From contig JAJVIN010000040.1 in the NCBI GenBank assembly GCA_022071945.1, forward strand, positions 1-64,000: a stretch of DNA of 64,000 bases, in the 5' to 3' direction. Position numbers and translations under genes: made by a program. Below are positions 25,766 through 34,564 of the stretch, in pieces; the first letter of the stretch is position 1; the number at the start of each line of letters is the position of its first letter. The DNA comes from Thermoanaerobaculia bacterium. GTDB taxonomy: Bacteria; Acidobacteriota; Thermoanaerobaculia; UBA5066. Under the pieces are notes generated by a model, which had not been told where the DNA came from, searched no databases, and saw only the letters and a program-made list of their open reading frames with translations.

Positions 25766-26149
25766 ATGAAGAGCTCAAAAACCCTTCGAAAAAGCCTGTC
25801 CCTCTCTAGGAACTCCCTGTCCCTCGCCGCCGGGGTCGCCGGCCTCGGGGCTCTCCTCGTTGGATGCTCCAGCGCCTCGGAATCCCGTCAGGCGGGCGTT
25901 CCCATCTCGGCTCGCCCCGCCGGATCCGTTCTGACGGTCCAGTGCGCGGAGGGGAAGTCCGCCACTCCGTCCCCCGGTCCGGTGCCTGGCGGCCACGCCA
26001 GCGAGAAGTGTTCGGTCACCGCCTCGCACCCCGGCTATGAACCCGCGAGCGCGATCGTCACCCGTATCGCAACAACCTCGTCGTCACCGGTCAGCGTCGT
26101 CTTGACCCTCCAGCCGCAGCGTCCCCCCACGGGCGAGAGCCTTCCCTAG
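25766..26149 (+). CDS. Small putative lipoprotein
   Basis: The 127-residue product has a basic N-terminus, a hydrophobic stretch ending GALLVGC (lipobox) and a Ser/Pro-rich body with two further cysteines (VQCAEGK and EKCSVT) that could form a disulfide. The SASHPGYEPASAIV region is faintly reminiscent of carboxypeptidase-regulatory or PEGA-like folds, but I recognise no family. It ends 28 bases from the convergent GT39-like gene. No ribosome-binding site is obvious. Confidence 0.5.
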   Translation: MKSSKTLRKSLSLSRNSLSLAAGVAGLGALLVGCSSASESRQAGVPISARPAGSVLTVQCAEGKSATPSPGPVPGGHASEKCSVTASHPGYEPASAIVTRIATTSSSPVSVVLTLQPQRPPTGESLP

Positions 26150-26177
26150 CGACGCCCGGGTCTTCTGGCCGGGGACC

Positions 26178-27686
26178 TCATCGCGACTGGTGAGGAAGGC
26201 CATCCGGCCGGCCCGAGCTCGGCTGGAGCTCGAGGATCTCGAAGAGGGGCGTGGCCGCGATTCTCCGGCTGGGCAGAGCGGTTGCCGCCTGAACCAGGGC
26301 ATCAGAGGCCCGGTAGCCGATCGGCAAGACCAGAACATCGGGAGCCGCTGCCGCCTTCAAGAGCTCCACCGCCTCCCTCCGGAGGTCCGCATCCGTGAGG
26401 TGGGCCTCCGAGTACCAGCCCGGGTGCTTCTCGAGCTCCGCAGGGAAGAGACGAACTCTCCCCCCGAGACCCGCCCGCTCGAACCAGTACCGGATCTCTG
26501 GACCCCAGATCCCCGCGACGACCAGGAGATGCTGGTCCCGAAAGGCCGGAATCAGCTTCTCGGAGAGCTGCTGGATCGGAAGGGGCCGCGTCCAGGTTCG
26601 CCCTTGAAAGGCCAGAAAACCGCTCATCAGCAAGACGAGGCCTGCCACTGGCACCCGCCCGAGCGCGGCCAGCGAGAGGAAGACGAGGGGGAGAAACAGG
26701 ACGGCGCTTCGTTCCGGCAGCAGGAGCTCCGGCCGCAAGAGAGCTCCCAGGAGAAGGAGCAGGAATCCCATGAGGAAGGCCCCCACGGGTTCCGCGGGCA
26801 GCTCCTTGCGCCTCCAGAAGAGGAGGCCCAGAAGGACCGTAGCGGCCACCAGCAGAAGGACCGTGGCGGCTCCGTCAGCGTGGACTCCCGTCATGACGTT
26901 GGCGAGGACGATCCCGGCCCTCGCCGAGAACGGCTCCTCGCGTTCCCAGTCCATCGCGGCCCTCGGCTGACCGGCAAGAATCGGGAGCCACGGCGCGACG
27001 CAGATGGCGGCGACGGCCGCCGAGACGAGCCACAGCTTCATCTTGTCTCGATGCCTCAGGGTGAAGGCACCGCCGATTCCGGCCAGGACGAAGAGCGAGA
27101 GGTAGTGGCTCAGGAACGCAAGGGCGACGAGGACGCCCAGAACCACCGCTTTTCCCGGGGTCGGTTTCTCCCCGAGCGCGAGGCACCGCTCGAACACGAG
27201 GAGACACAGAAAGGTCGTCAGGGCGTAGGCGCGTCCCTCGGCGGCGTAGAAAACGGCCAGCGGTGAGACCGCGTAGAGGAGCGCCGAGAGCCAGCCCGTT
27301 TCGGGCCGGCCCATCCGCTTGCCGAGATAGATCAGGAGTCCCATGACGCCAAGGGAAGCAAGGAGGGACGGCAGCCGGACCAGGATGTCGAGGCTGCCCG
27401 GCGACGAGGTTGGCGAGAGAACGGCCTTCGACACCAGATAGTGAAGAGGCGGTCCCGAATCGAGCTTCAGGGCCGAAAGGAGCGCCCCGAGATCCAGGCG
27501 GGCGAGCCACAGAGTGAAGATCTCGTCGGCCCAGAGAGGTTTGAGAAAGAGGAAGTAGATCCTGGCTCCCACGCCGAAGAGGAAGAGCCCGGCGATGATG
27601 CCGGCAACTCTTCCCCAGACGGCCCCGGGTGGCCGGGACCGGGCAGGTTCGTCGTCGAGGGCGGGATCAGCCTCCTGCTGACTCAC
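26178..27686 (-). CDS. GT39/ArnT-like membrane glycosyltransferase
   Basis: This is a multi-span membrane protein of about 502 residues. After a first helix (GIIAGLFLFGVGARIYFLF), the periplasmic loop carries WADEIFTLW, the acidic motif of GT39/ArnT/mannosyltransferases. Further helices and a soluble C-terminal domain (GWYSEAHLTDADLRREAVELL) follow. Such enzymes move a sugar from a polyprenyl-phosphate donor to protein or lipid. The start is uncertain: the GTG at 27686 overlaps the end of proS by 20 bases, and an ATG at 27782 would overlap it more. The acceptor is unknown. Confidence 0.75.
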   Translation of the reverse strand: MSQQEADPALDDEPARSRPPGAVWGRVAGIIAGLFLFGVGARIYFLFLKPLWADEIFTLWLARLDLGALLSALKLDSGPPLHYLVSKAVLSPTSSPGSLDILVRLPSLLASLGVMGLLIYLGKRMGRPETGWLSALLYAVSPLAVFYAAEGRAYALTTFLCLLVFERCLALGEKPTPGKAVVLGVLVALAFLSHYLSLFVLAGIGGAFTLRHRDKMKLWLVSAAVAAICVAPWLPILAGQPRAAMDWEREEPFSARAGIVLANVMTGVHADGAATVLLLVAATVLLGLLFWRRKELPAEPVGAFLMGFLLLLLGALLRPELLLPERSAVLFLPLVFLSLAALGRVPVAGLVLLMSGFLAFQGRTWTRPLPIQQLSEKLIPAFRDQHLLVVAGIWGPEIRYWFERAGLGGRVRLFPAELEKHPGWYSEAHLTDADLRREAVELLKAAAAPDVLVLPIGYRASDALVQAATALPSRRIAATPLFEILELQPSSGRPDGLPHQSR

Positions 27687-29460
27687 CGGGTTCGAGAACC
27701 AGTCTGCGGCCGCCGCCGGCGATGGTCCGGAGGACCGTTTCGACTGCCTTTGCGACCGGCACGCTCTCTGCCTTTCGCTCAAATCGAGTGGAGATCTCCA
27801 CGGCTCCCTTGGCGAGAGCCTTGCTCCCGACGATAACTCGAAGAGGGAATCCGATCAGGTCGATGTCCTTGAACTTGACGCCCGGCCGCTCCTCCCGGTC
27901 GTCGAAGATCACCTCGACGCCCTTTTCCCGGAGCTCCTCGTAGATGGCGCCGGCCTTCGCGAGGACGTCCGCGTCACGCTGGAGAGCCGCCACGACGCAC
28001 GTGTACGGGGCAAGCGGGACCGGCCAGATGATGCCTTCGCTGTCGTGGTTCTGCTCCACGGCCGAGGCCACGGTCCGGCCGATTCCGAGGCCGTAGCAGC
28101 CCATGACGAGCGGGACGAGCTTCTGCGACTGATCCGCGACCTCGCACCTCATCGCCTCCGAGTACTTCGTCCCCAGCTTGAAGATGTGTCCGACCTCGAT
28201 ACCTCTCTTGATGAGGAGCTTGCCGTTCCCGGTGGGCGACGGGTCGCCCTCCCGCGCCGTGGCGACCTCGACGATGCCGGCGATCTTGACGTCACGGGCG
28301 ATCGAGACGTTGGAGTGATGAGTCCCCTCCTCGTTGGCGCCGCAGTAGACATTCACGGCATTCGCGAGCGAGCGGTCCACGTAGACCGGAACGTCGTCCT
28401 GTCCGGCCGGCGGGGTCAGGCCGATCGGCCCGACGAATCCCGGCGGGGTGTGCGCGATGGCGTCCAGCCGGTGCTCGGGGAGAAGCAGCGCGTGGAGGAT
28501 TCCGAGAGCCTTCGGGAGCTTGACCTCGTTGATGTCCAGGTCGCCCCGGATCAGAACCGCGGCCACGAACGAGGTGTTGTCGTGGCGGACGGCCTCGTAG
28601 AGCATGGTCTTGACGATTCGGGAGGTCGTGGTCCCGAAGTGCCGGGCCTGGTCCTCGCACGTGATGAGCCCGGGGGTCGGAGCGTTGGCGCGGCCGAACG
28701 GGCGTGCCTCTTCCCCGGCCCAGGGTTCGGGGAGCTCACCGGTGACGGCCTTTTCTATGTTGGCGCCGTAATCGCCGCTCTCGGAAAAGACGAGGGCGTC
28801 CTCGCCGGTGTCGGCGACGACCATGAACTCCTCGGAGGCGGAGCCGCCAATGGCTCCGGAGTCGGCCTGGACCAGCACGTATTCGAGGCCGCACCGCTCG
28901 AAGATCCTTCGGTACGCCTTCTCCATCTTCTTGTAGTGGACGTCCAAGCCCTTGTCGTCGACGTCGAAGGAATAGGCGTCCTTCATCAGGAACTCGCGCC
29001 CGCGAAGGAGACCGAACCTCGGACGGATCTCGTCTCGGAATTTGGTCTTTATCTGGTAGAGATTGAAGGGGAGCTGCCTCCAGGACGTCACGGACTTCCG
29101 GACCATGTCGGTCACGGCTTCCTCTGCGGTGGGGGCCAGCGCGAAGGAACCGCTCTTCCTGTCGTCGAGATGGAACAGGATGCCGTCGTTGATGTAGCGC
29201 TCCCAGCGCTTGGTCTCCTGCCAGATCTCCATCGGCTGCAGGATCGGGAGATCGACCTCCTGGGCCCCCGAGCGGTCCATCTCTTCCCTGACGATCTCGA
29301 TCATCTTCTTCAGGGACCGAAAGCCGAGCGGGGTGTAGCTGTAGATGCCGGCGGCGAGCCTCTGGATCATGCCCGCGCGAGCGAGGAGCTTGTGGGAAAT
29401 GGCTTCGGCGTCGCCGGGAGCCTCTCTGAGAGTGGAGATGAAAGCCTGAGACCAGCGCAT
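27667..29460 (-). CDS. proS: Prolyl-tRNA synthetase (bacterial, with editing insert)
   Basis: The 597-residue class II synthetase aligns with E. coli ProS from the first residue (MRWSQAFISTLREAPGDAEAISHKLLARAGMI). Motif 2 region is TKFRDEIRPRFGLLRGREFLMKDAYSF. The YbaK-type editing domain is inserted in the middle (about 220-410), and the C-terminal anticodon domain includes APYTCVVAAL. The ATG at 29460 fits the conserved start; an ATG 15 bases upstream is less likely. No Shine-Dalgarno is present, and a promoter lies almost on the start codon. Confidence 0.96.
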   Translation of the reverse strand: MRWSQAFISTLREAPGDAEAISHKLLARAGMIQRLAAGIYSYTPLGFRSLKKMIEIVREEMDRSGAQEVDLPILQPMEIWQETKRWERYINDGILFHLDDRKSGSFALAPTAEEAVTDMVRKSVTSWRQLPFNLYQIKTKFRDEIRPRFGLLRGREFLMKDAYSFDVDDKGLDVHYKKMEKAYRRIFERCGLEYVLVQADSGAIGGSASEEFMVVADTGEDALVFSESGDYGANIEKAVTGELPEPWAGEEARPFGRANAPTPGLITCEDQARHFGTTTSRIVKTMLYEAVRHDNTSFVAAVLIRGDLDINEVKLPKALGILHALLLPEHRLDAIAHTPPGFVGPIGLTPPAGQDDVPVYVDRSLANAVNVYCGANEEGTHHSNVSIARDVKIAGIVEVATAREGDPSPTGNGKLLIKRGIEVGHIFKLGTKYSEAMRCEVADQSQKLVPLVMGCYGLGIGRTVASAVEQNHDSEGIIWPVPLAPYTCVVAALQRDADVLAKAGAIYEELREKGVEVIFDDREERPGVKFKDIDLIGFPLRVIVGSKALAKGAVEISTRFERKAESVPVAKAVETVLRTIAGGGRRLVLEPGESAGG

Positions 29461-29470
29461 ATCGCGCCGG

Positions 29471-29499
29471 AGCATAGGGGCATTGAACCTTCCCGGCAA
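29471..29499 (-). promoter_or_regulatory. Candidate promoter of proS
   Basis: TTGCCG (29494-29499) and TATGCT (29471-29476) on the minus strand are 17 bases apart, and the hexamer ends 10 bases before the proS ATG. Transcription would start within a few bases of the ATG. Confidence 0.5.
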
Positions 29500-29519
29500 T
29501 CTCTCGCCGGGGATGGGAG

Positions 29520-29525
29520 TACACT
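29520..29525 (+). promoter_or_regulatory. -10-like hexamer TACACT of the aminotransferase gene
   Basis: TACACT ends 11 bases before the ATG at 29537 with no intervening Shine-Dalgarno. No convincing -35 is seen. Confidence 0.35.
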
Positions 29526-29536
29526 CCGCGACCGTC

Positions 29537-30841
29537 ATGGACGTATCGAGCCTCCTCTCGCTGCCCGAATCCTCTGGTCCCGCCCTTTCGGCACTCGCCC
29601 GCGGCGTCATCGGCTCGGAGATCCTCAAGATCTCGGCCGATATCCGGGGAATGAAGGCCCGGGGAATCACGGTCTGCAACCTGACAGTGGGCGATTTCGA
29701 CCCCGCGCACTTCCCGATTCCCGGGATGCTGCTCGAGGGGATCAAGAAGGCCCTCGTCGAGGGGAACACGAACTACCCGCCATCCGATGGCGTCCTGCTG
29801 TTTCGGGAGGCGATCGTCCGCTTCTATTCCCAGGCTCTGCGCCTCACCTACCCGGTGGAGTCGGTGCTGGTCGCCAGCGGGGCCCGGCCCCTGATCTACG
29901 CGACGTACCAGACGGTCGTGGACCCCGGCGACACCGTCGTCTACCCGGTGCCGTCCTGGAACAACAACCACTACTGTCACCTGACCGGAGCCAGGCCGGT
30001 CGAAGTGGTATCGGGACGGGAGACCGGCTTCTTCCCCGACCCGGCCAAGCTCGCGCCCCACCTCGAGAACGCGCGGCTTCTGGTGATCAATTCACCCCTG
30101 AACCCCACCGGCACGGTTGTCGATCCCACGATTCTCTCGGCGATCGCCAGTCTCGTGGTCGCCGAGAACAATCGCAGGCTCCAGACCGGCGCCCGCCCCC
30201 TCTTCCTGCTCTACGATCAGGTCTACTGGACGCTCACGTTCGGGGACGCCCGGCACTGCACACCGGTCGAGCTCGTGCCGGAGGTGGCCCCCTACACGAT
30301 CCTTCTTGATGCGGTCTCGAAGTCGTTCTGCGGGACGGGCCTTCGTGTGGGCTGGGCCTTGATGCCCCCCGCGATCAGGAACCGGATGGCCGACATCGTC
30401 GGACACATCGGCGCCTGGGCCCCGAAGGCGGAGCAGGTCGCGACGGCCCGTCTCCTCGATTCCCCCACGCTCGTTTCCGAGTTCCACCGCGACTTCATCT
30501 CGCGGCTGAGGCTCCGCCTCGATGCCCTCTATGAGGGCTTCGAGAAGATGAGGGCGGAAGGTCTGCCGATCGAGGTCATCCCCCCCGAAGGCGCGATCTA
30601 CCTGACGGTGCGGTTCCCGCTTTTCGGGGGACACCGCCATGGTGTTCCGATCACGACGAATGAGCAGATCCGCACGATCCTCCTCGAGGAGGCTGGCATC
30701 GGGATCGTGCCGTTCCAGGCCTTCGGCCTGCGCGAGAACTCGGGCTGGTTCCGCCTGTCCGTGGGCTCGGTCTCGATGGAGGACATCGAGAGCGCTCTGC
30801 CCCGCGTGGAGAAAGTCCTCCACTCCCTCAGGACGGCCTAG
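29537..30841 (+). CDS. Class I/II PLP aminotransferase
   Basis: This 434-residue fold-type I aminotransferase has the PLP-binding Lys in DAVSKSFCGTGLRVGWA, NSPLNPTGTV, YDQVYW and a C-terminal Arg in WFRLSVGSV for the substrate carboxylate. The overall pattern is that of aspartate/aromatic-type aminotransferases, with KISADIRGMKARG early on. The amino donor cannot be assigned from sequence. It is divergent from proS and ends exactly where the convergent DHH gene ends. An upstream ATG at 29513 would lengthen it by 8 residues. Confidence 0.85.
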   Translation: MDVSSLLSLPESSGPALSALARGVIGSEILKISADIRGMKARGITVCNLTVGDFDPAHFPIPGMLLEGIKKALVEGNTNYPPSDGVLLFREAIVRFYSQALRLTYPVESVLVASGARPLIYATYQTVVDPGDTVVYPVPSWNNNHYCHLTGARPVEVVSGRETGFFPDPAKLAPHLENARLLVINSPLNPTGTVVDPTILSAIASLVVAENNRRLQTGARPLFLLYDQVYWTLTFGDARHCTPVELVPEVAPYTILLDAVSKSFCGTGLRVGWALMPPAIRNRMADIVGHIGAWAPKAEQVATARLLDSPTLVSEFHRDFISRLRLRLDALYEGFEKMRAEGLPIEVIPPEGAIYLTVRFPLFGGHRHGVPITTNEQIRTILLEEAGIGIVPFQAFGLRENSGWFRLSVGSVSMEDIESALPRVEKVLHSLRTA

Positions 30842-31744
30842 TCACCCCTGTCGCTTGAGCTCCGACAGGAGCCTTTTCAGCGCTTCCTCCGTCCCCTCTG
30901 CGGGGAGGGGGCACGAACCCGCGCCTCGGTGGCCGCCCCCTCCAAAGAGGGCCATCGTGTGCCCGATGTCGCTCCAGCTGGACCTTTCGAAAATGTTGTG
31001 CCCGCAGGTCGCCATCACCTTTTTTCGCCCGGGGCCCCACTGCAAGCGAACCGAAACGGTGGCGTCGGGAAAGAGCGTGTAGATCAGAAACCGGTTTCCG
31101 ACCGGAATCTCGGGAAGGCCGCGAAAGTCGGTCACGACCACGTTCGCGTCGACCCAGGAATGGGCCAGCAGGGCTTCCTTGAACTTCGCCTCTTGAGCCC
31201 TCATCTTCTCCACGCGCTCCACGACCGGCGCCGACGAGAGGACCTCATCGATCGACATGGAACGAAGCGCCATCCCGAGAAAGAGGAAATAGTCGCGGAA
31301 CTCCTTGAGTCCCGTCCGCGAGTCGATGGTGAATCCGAGGAGGATGACCCGTTGCGGGTTGACCACGTCGTCGCGGGTCAGGTTCGCGGAATCGACGCGG
31401 TCGGTTCCGTCCAGGAGCTCGGCATACCGCGCAAAAACCGCCGGCCCCCGTCTCTTCACGTAGTAGTCATGGACGAGGCGCGCGGTCGAGGGAGCAATCC
31501 CATAGTTGCCAGCAAATTCCCCCTCGGGAATCTTGTTGCTGTCGGTGAGCTCGTGATGGTCGAACCACAGCGAGCACTTCGGGTGATAGGGCAGGTTCGC
31601 GAGGATGTCTCCGGGGAGGACCTCGAACTCCCCATCGGTCAGTTGTTGCGGGTGGATGAGTTCGATCCGTTCGATTCTCTCCATCGAGGTGATGAGGACC
31701 GAACAGGTGAGCCCGTCGAGGTCTCCGCGCGTGACGAGTCGCAT
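30842..31744 (-). CDS. DHH-family phosphoesterase
   Basis: The 300-residue protein has the DHH motifs TRGDLDGLT and WFDHHE and the DHHA1 glycine-rich motif FGGGGHRGAG near the end. It therefore belongs with exopolyphosphatase/NrnA-type metal-dependent phosphoesterases that cleave oligonucleotides, cyclic dinucleotides or phosphate chains. It is compact and has no CBS or tRNA-nucleotidyltransferase domain. A GAGAAT hexamer lies 12 bases before its ATG, which has no Shine-Dalgarno. Its actual substrate is unknown. It stops next to the aminotransferase stop with no gap. Confidence 0.82.
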   Translation of the reverse strand: MRLVTRGDLDGLTCSVLITSMERIERIELIHPQQLTDGEFEVLPGDILANLPYHPKCSLWFDHHELTDSNKIPEGEFAGNYGIAPSTARLVHDYYVKRRGPAVFARYAELLDGTDRVDSANLTRDDVVNPQRVILLGFTIDSRTGLKEFRDYFLFLGMALRSMSIDEVLSSAPVVERVEKMRAQEAKFKEALLAHSWVDANVVVTDFRGLPEIPVGNRFLIYTLFPDATVSVRLQWGPGRKKVMATCGHNIFERSSWSDIGHTMALFGGGGHRGAGSCPLPAEGTEEALKRLLSELKRQG

Positions 31745-31829
31745 ACGAGACCTTGGATTCTCCACCCTGCCAGCGGATCTGGGAATGGAAGGGATAAAGG
31801 GCTCTCGGCTCCGTCCCTGGCGGGACAGG

Positions 31830-34544
31830 TCAGGGTCGGGCTGCCTCGCTCTTTCCCGGCGGACTCGAGAGGCTCCGGGAGAGGTCGACGAGAAGCAGGT
31901 TCGGGCTCTGTTCGATGAGCGAGACGGTGACCCGCTTGCCGTCCGGCGAGATCGCGAAGGACTCGGCGGTCTCGTCGTCGGCGAGGGACACCAGCGGCCG
32001 GCGGGAAGGACGGGTGTCGCGGCCGGGGACGAAGTCCTGAACGAAAAGCTTCGCCTGTCCACGATCATCCAGGCCGACGAAGGCGATTCCCTTTCCATCT
32101 GGCGTGAACCGAGCCCGCCCGATGGTTCTCGGCCGCGTGCTGAGGGAAACCGGAATGGCCGGAACCTCGATCCGGATCGGCGCGGGCACCTCGGAGCCGT
32201 CCGTGAGCTTCACGACCCTGATCTCGCTCCAGCCGGGGTCGGGCGGCGTGTGGAACTGCACGTACTCCCCATCTGGCGATATCTCGGGACTCATCGTGTT
32301 GATCCCCGCGACCAGGCGCTTCTCGTCGCCGGTTTCGAGCGACTTTCTCCAGAGCCCGAGGCGCTCATCCCTTCCGCAGACCCAGACGAGCCACTTCCCG
32401 GCCTTGTCCACCGAGGGATTCTGGGCATCGAGCTCGTCCGAGGAGAGCTGCCTCGCCCCGTGTCCGTCCAGATCCGCCGCGAAGACCTCGAAGTGACCGG
32501 AGCGATTGGAGCTCCAATAGATGTTTTTTCCATCCGGGCTCGTCCAGGGATCCCAGTCGTCGCCGGGATCCTCCGTCAGACGCCGCACGCTCCCACCCGT
32601 CAGCGAGAGAGCCCAGAGATCCAGATTTCCGCTTCTACTGGAAGAGAAGATGACCCAGGCGCCGTCTCTCGAGTAGACGGGCTGGCGGTCGACGGCTCCG
32701 CCCCGAGAGAGCCAGCGGGCAGAGGCCCCGGTCTCGAGCGGGATCTCCCGGAGACTCTGCCGCAGGGAGAGCCCATCCAGGACGAGGGTCCCCGGCTTGA
32801 GAAAATCCACGGTCGTGACCTGCGTCGGGATCCAGGCGAGCGTCCTGACTTCTCCCGAATGGACGCTCTGTTCGACGAGCCGGCTCTGGGGCACGTAGGC
32901 CGTGACGGTGGACGATTGTGTGTAAGAGATCTCCTGTCCCTTGGGCGACCAAGCGGGCGCTGAGATGACGCCCTCGCCGGCTCTCTTCAGGGCTTTCGCG
33001 GCCCCGCTTTCGACATCGACGAGCAGGATCTCATCCGCAAGGAGCGCGAGCCGGCCCGATCGGACGACCGCGATGCTCTTCCCATCCGGGGACCACCGGG
33101 GAGTCACGAGAGGCGACGGACTCGCGGGTGCGAGCGGCCGCTCCTCGCCACCGGCCAGGTCGAGGATGAAAAGACCCCATTCGAGTCCCGACTTTCCCTG
33201 GGAGACCCTTGTGAAGACGACCCTCTGGCCATCTGGGGCCCAGTCGCCCGCCTCGGCTCGCTCCACGACCTTCCTCGGCTCTCCGCCGAGGATGGAGACC
33301 TTGTAGAGAGCGGAGTGCGACTCCTGCTGACCAGGACTCCCGCTGCTCGAACGGGTGAACAGGACGGACGATCCGTCGGGGGACACGCGGGGAAACCGGT
33401 CTGGACCCTCGGTGAGAGAGGCTTCACTCGCGGTCGCCGTCTGGTGGATCCAGACTCTCGGGACCCCCTCTCGCAGGGAGGTGAAGACGACGAGGGACCC
33501 ATCCGGCGAGGCGTCGGGAGCGGTGTCGTGGCCCGAAAACGTGAGGTAGGTCAGCTTCGGAGGAGAACTCCGGGTGGGGCCGGCAAGCCAGAGTGTCAAG
33601 AGAACGCTCGCGAAAGCGACGGCCAAGAGCGCGGAAGCCCAACCGGCAAGGTGCCAGCGCCGGCTTTTCCGGGGCAACCCCGCCGTCGCGATCGTCGAGC
33701 GCTGGGCGCCTGATTCCAGGGTCTGGAGATGAAAGGCCAGGTCGCTGGCGGACTGGTACCTCCGGGCGGGACGCTTCTCGAGGCACCGGGCCAGGATCGA
33801 GCCGAAGGCGGCCGGGAGCGGCCGGCCATCGGGCAGCAAAGGTTCGGGCGGGTCCTCGCGGAGAGCGGCCGACATCGTCTCGACGACCGACAGCCGGTCG
33901 AAGGGCCGCTTGCCCGTCACCATCTCGTAAAGGACGCATCCGAGGCTGAAGAGGTCGGAGCGGTGGTCGATTTCTCCCCCCTCGACCTGCTCCGGGGACA
34001 TGTACCCCGGTGTTCCGACGACGAGCCCCGGATCTGTCATGAGACTGCCTGCACGGGCCGACGCCGACACCGGCCGGACTAGCCCGAAATCGAGGATCTT
34101 CACCCGGTCATCCCGGGTCAGGAAGATGTTCTCGGGCTTGATGTCGCGGTGGACGATCCCGGCCGCATGCACGGCGGAAAGCCCCTCGGCGACACCGATC
34201 GCCACCCGGACGGCAAGGCGCAGGGGGAGCACCCCGCGGCCCAGACGCTCCCTCAGGGTCTCGCCGTGCAGAAGCTCGGTCACGAGATAGGCCACCCCGC
34301 CCTCTACGTCCGCGTCGAAGACCGTGAGGACATTGGGATGGTTGAGGGCCGAGGCAGCCCGGGCCTCGACGCCGAACCGCCTGAGCCGTTCGGGATCGAG
34401 AGCCAGCTCCTCGGGGAGCACCTTGATCGCGACCTCACGCCCCAGGCGAGGATCCGCGGCCCGGTATATCTCTCCCATGCCCCCTGATGCGAGGGGGGCG
34501 ACGATCTCGTACGGTCCGAACCGGGTTCCCGTCGCGATGGTCAT
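31830..34544 (-). CDS. Receptor Ser/Thr protein kinase with TolB/PD40 propeller
   Basis: The 904-residue protein starts with a PknB-type kinase domain (about 10-270): Gly-rich loop LASGGMGEIYRA, Lys41 in VAIK, catalytic HRDIKPEN, DFGLVRP and MSPEQVEGG. A single membrane helix (about 300-320) follows. The rest is a run of TolB/PD40-type propeller blades such as TFSGHDTAPDASPDGSLVVFTS and YSRDGAWVIFSSSRSGNLDLW. This architecture is strongly expanded in Acidobacteriota. The propeller is expected to sense a periplasmic signal. The DHH gene follows on the same strand after an 85-base gap. Confidence 0.93.
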   Translation of the reverse strand: MTIATGTRFGPYEIVAPLASGGMGEIYRAADPRLGREVAIKVLPEELALDPERLRRFGVEARAASALNHPNVLTVFDADVEGGVAYLVTELLHGETLRERLGRGVLPLRLAVRVAIGVAEGLSAVHAAGIVHRDIKPENIFLTRDDRVKILDFGLVRPVSASARAGSLMTDPGLVVGTPGYMSPEQVEGGEIDHRSDLFSLGCVLYEMVTGKRPFDRLSVVETMSAALREDPPEPLLPDGRPLPAAFGSILARCLEKRPARRYQSASDLAFHLQTLESGAQRSTIATAGLPRKSRRWHLAGWASALLAVAFASVLLTLWLAGPTRSSPPKLTYLTFSGHDTAPDASPDGSLVVFTSLREGVPRVWIHQTATASEASLTEGPDRFPRVSPDGSSVLFTRSSSGSPGQQESHSALYKVSILGGEPRKVVERAEAGDWAPDGQRVVFTRVSQGKSGLEWGLFILDLAGGEERPLAPASPSPLVTPRWSPDGKSIAVVRSGRLALLADEILLVDVESGAAKALKRAGEGVISAPAWSPKGQEISYTQSSTVTAYVPQSRLVEQSVHSGEVRTLAWIPTQVTTVDFLKPGTLVLDGLSLRQSLREIPLETGASARWLSRGGAVDRQPVYSRDGAWVIFSSSRSGNLDLWALSLTGGSVRRLTEDPGDDWDPWTSPDGKNIYWSSNRSGHFEVFAADLDGHGARQLSSDELDAQNPSVDKAGKWLVWVCGRDERLGLWRKSLETGDEKRLVAGINTMSPEISPDGEYVQFHTPPDPGWSEIRVVKLTDGSEVPAPIRIEVPAIPVSLSTRPRTIGRARFTPDGKGIAFVGLDDRGQAKLFVQDFVPGRDTRPSRRPLVSLADDETAESFAISPDGKRVTVSLIEQSPNLLLVDLSRSLSSPPGKSEAARP

Positions 34545-34564
34545 CCGAAGAACCGAATGATGCC

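Noticed and set aside
22110-25767. Long minus-strand frames opposite the NifA-like and amtB/glnK genes (499 and 699 codons)
   Set aside because: Low-complexity acidic/basic translations that mirror well-recognised plus-strand genes.
28045-30309. A 754-codon open frame on the plus strand
   Set aside because: It lies antisense to proS and then in the wrong frame of the aminotransferase gene. It is rich in Arg/Gly/Asp with no domain, a typical G+C shadow.
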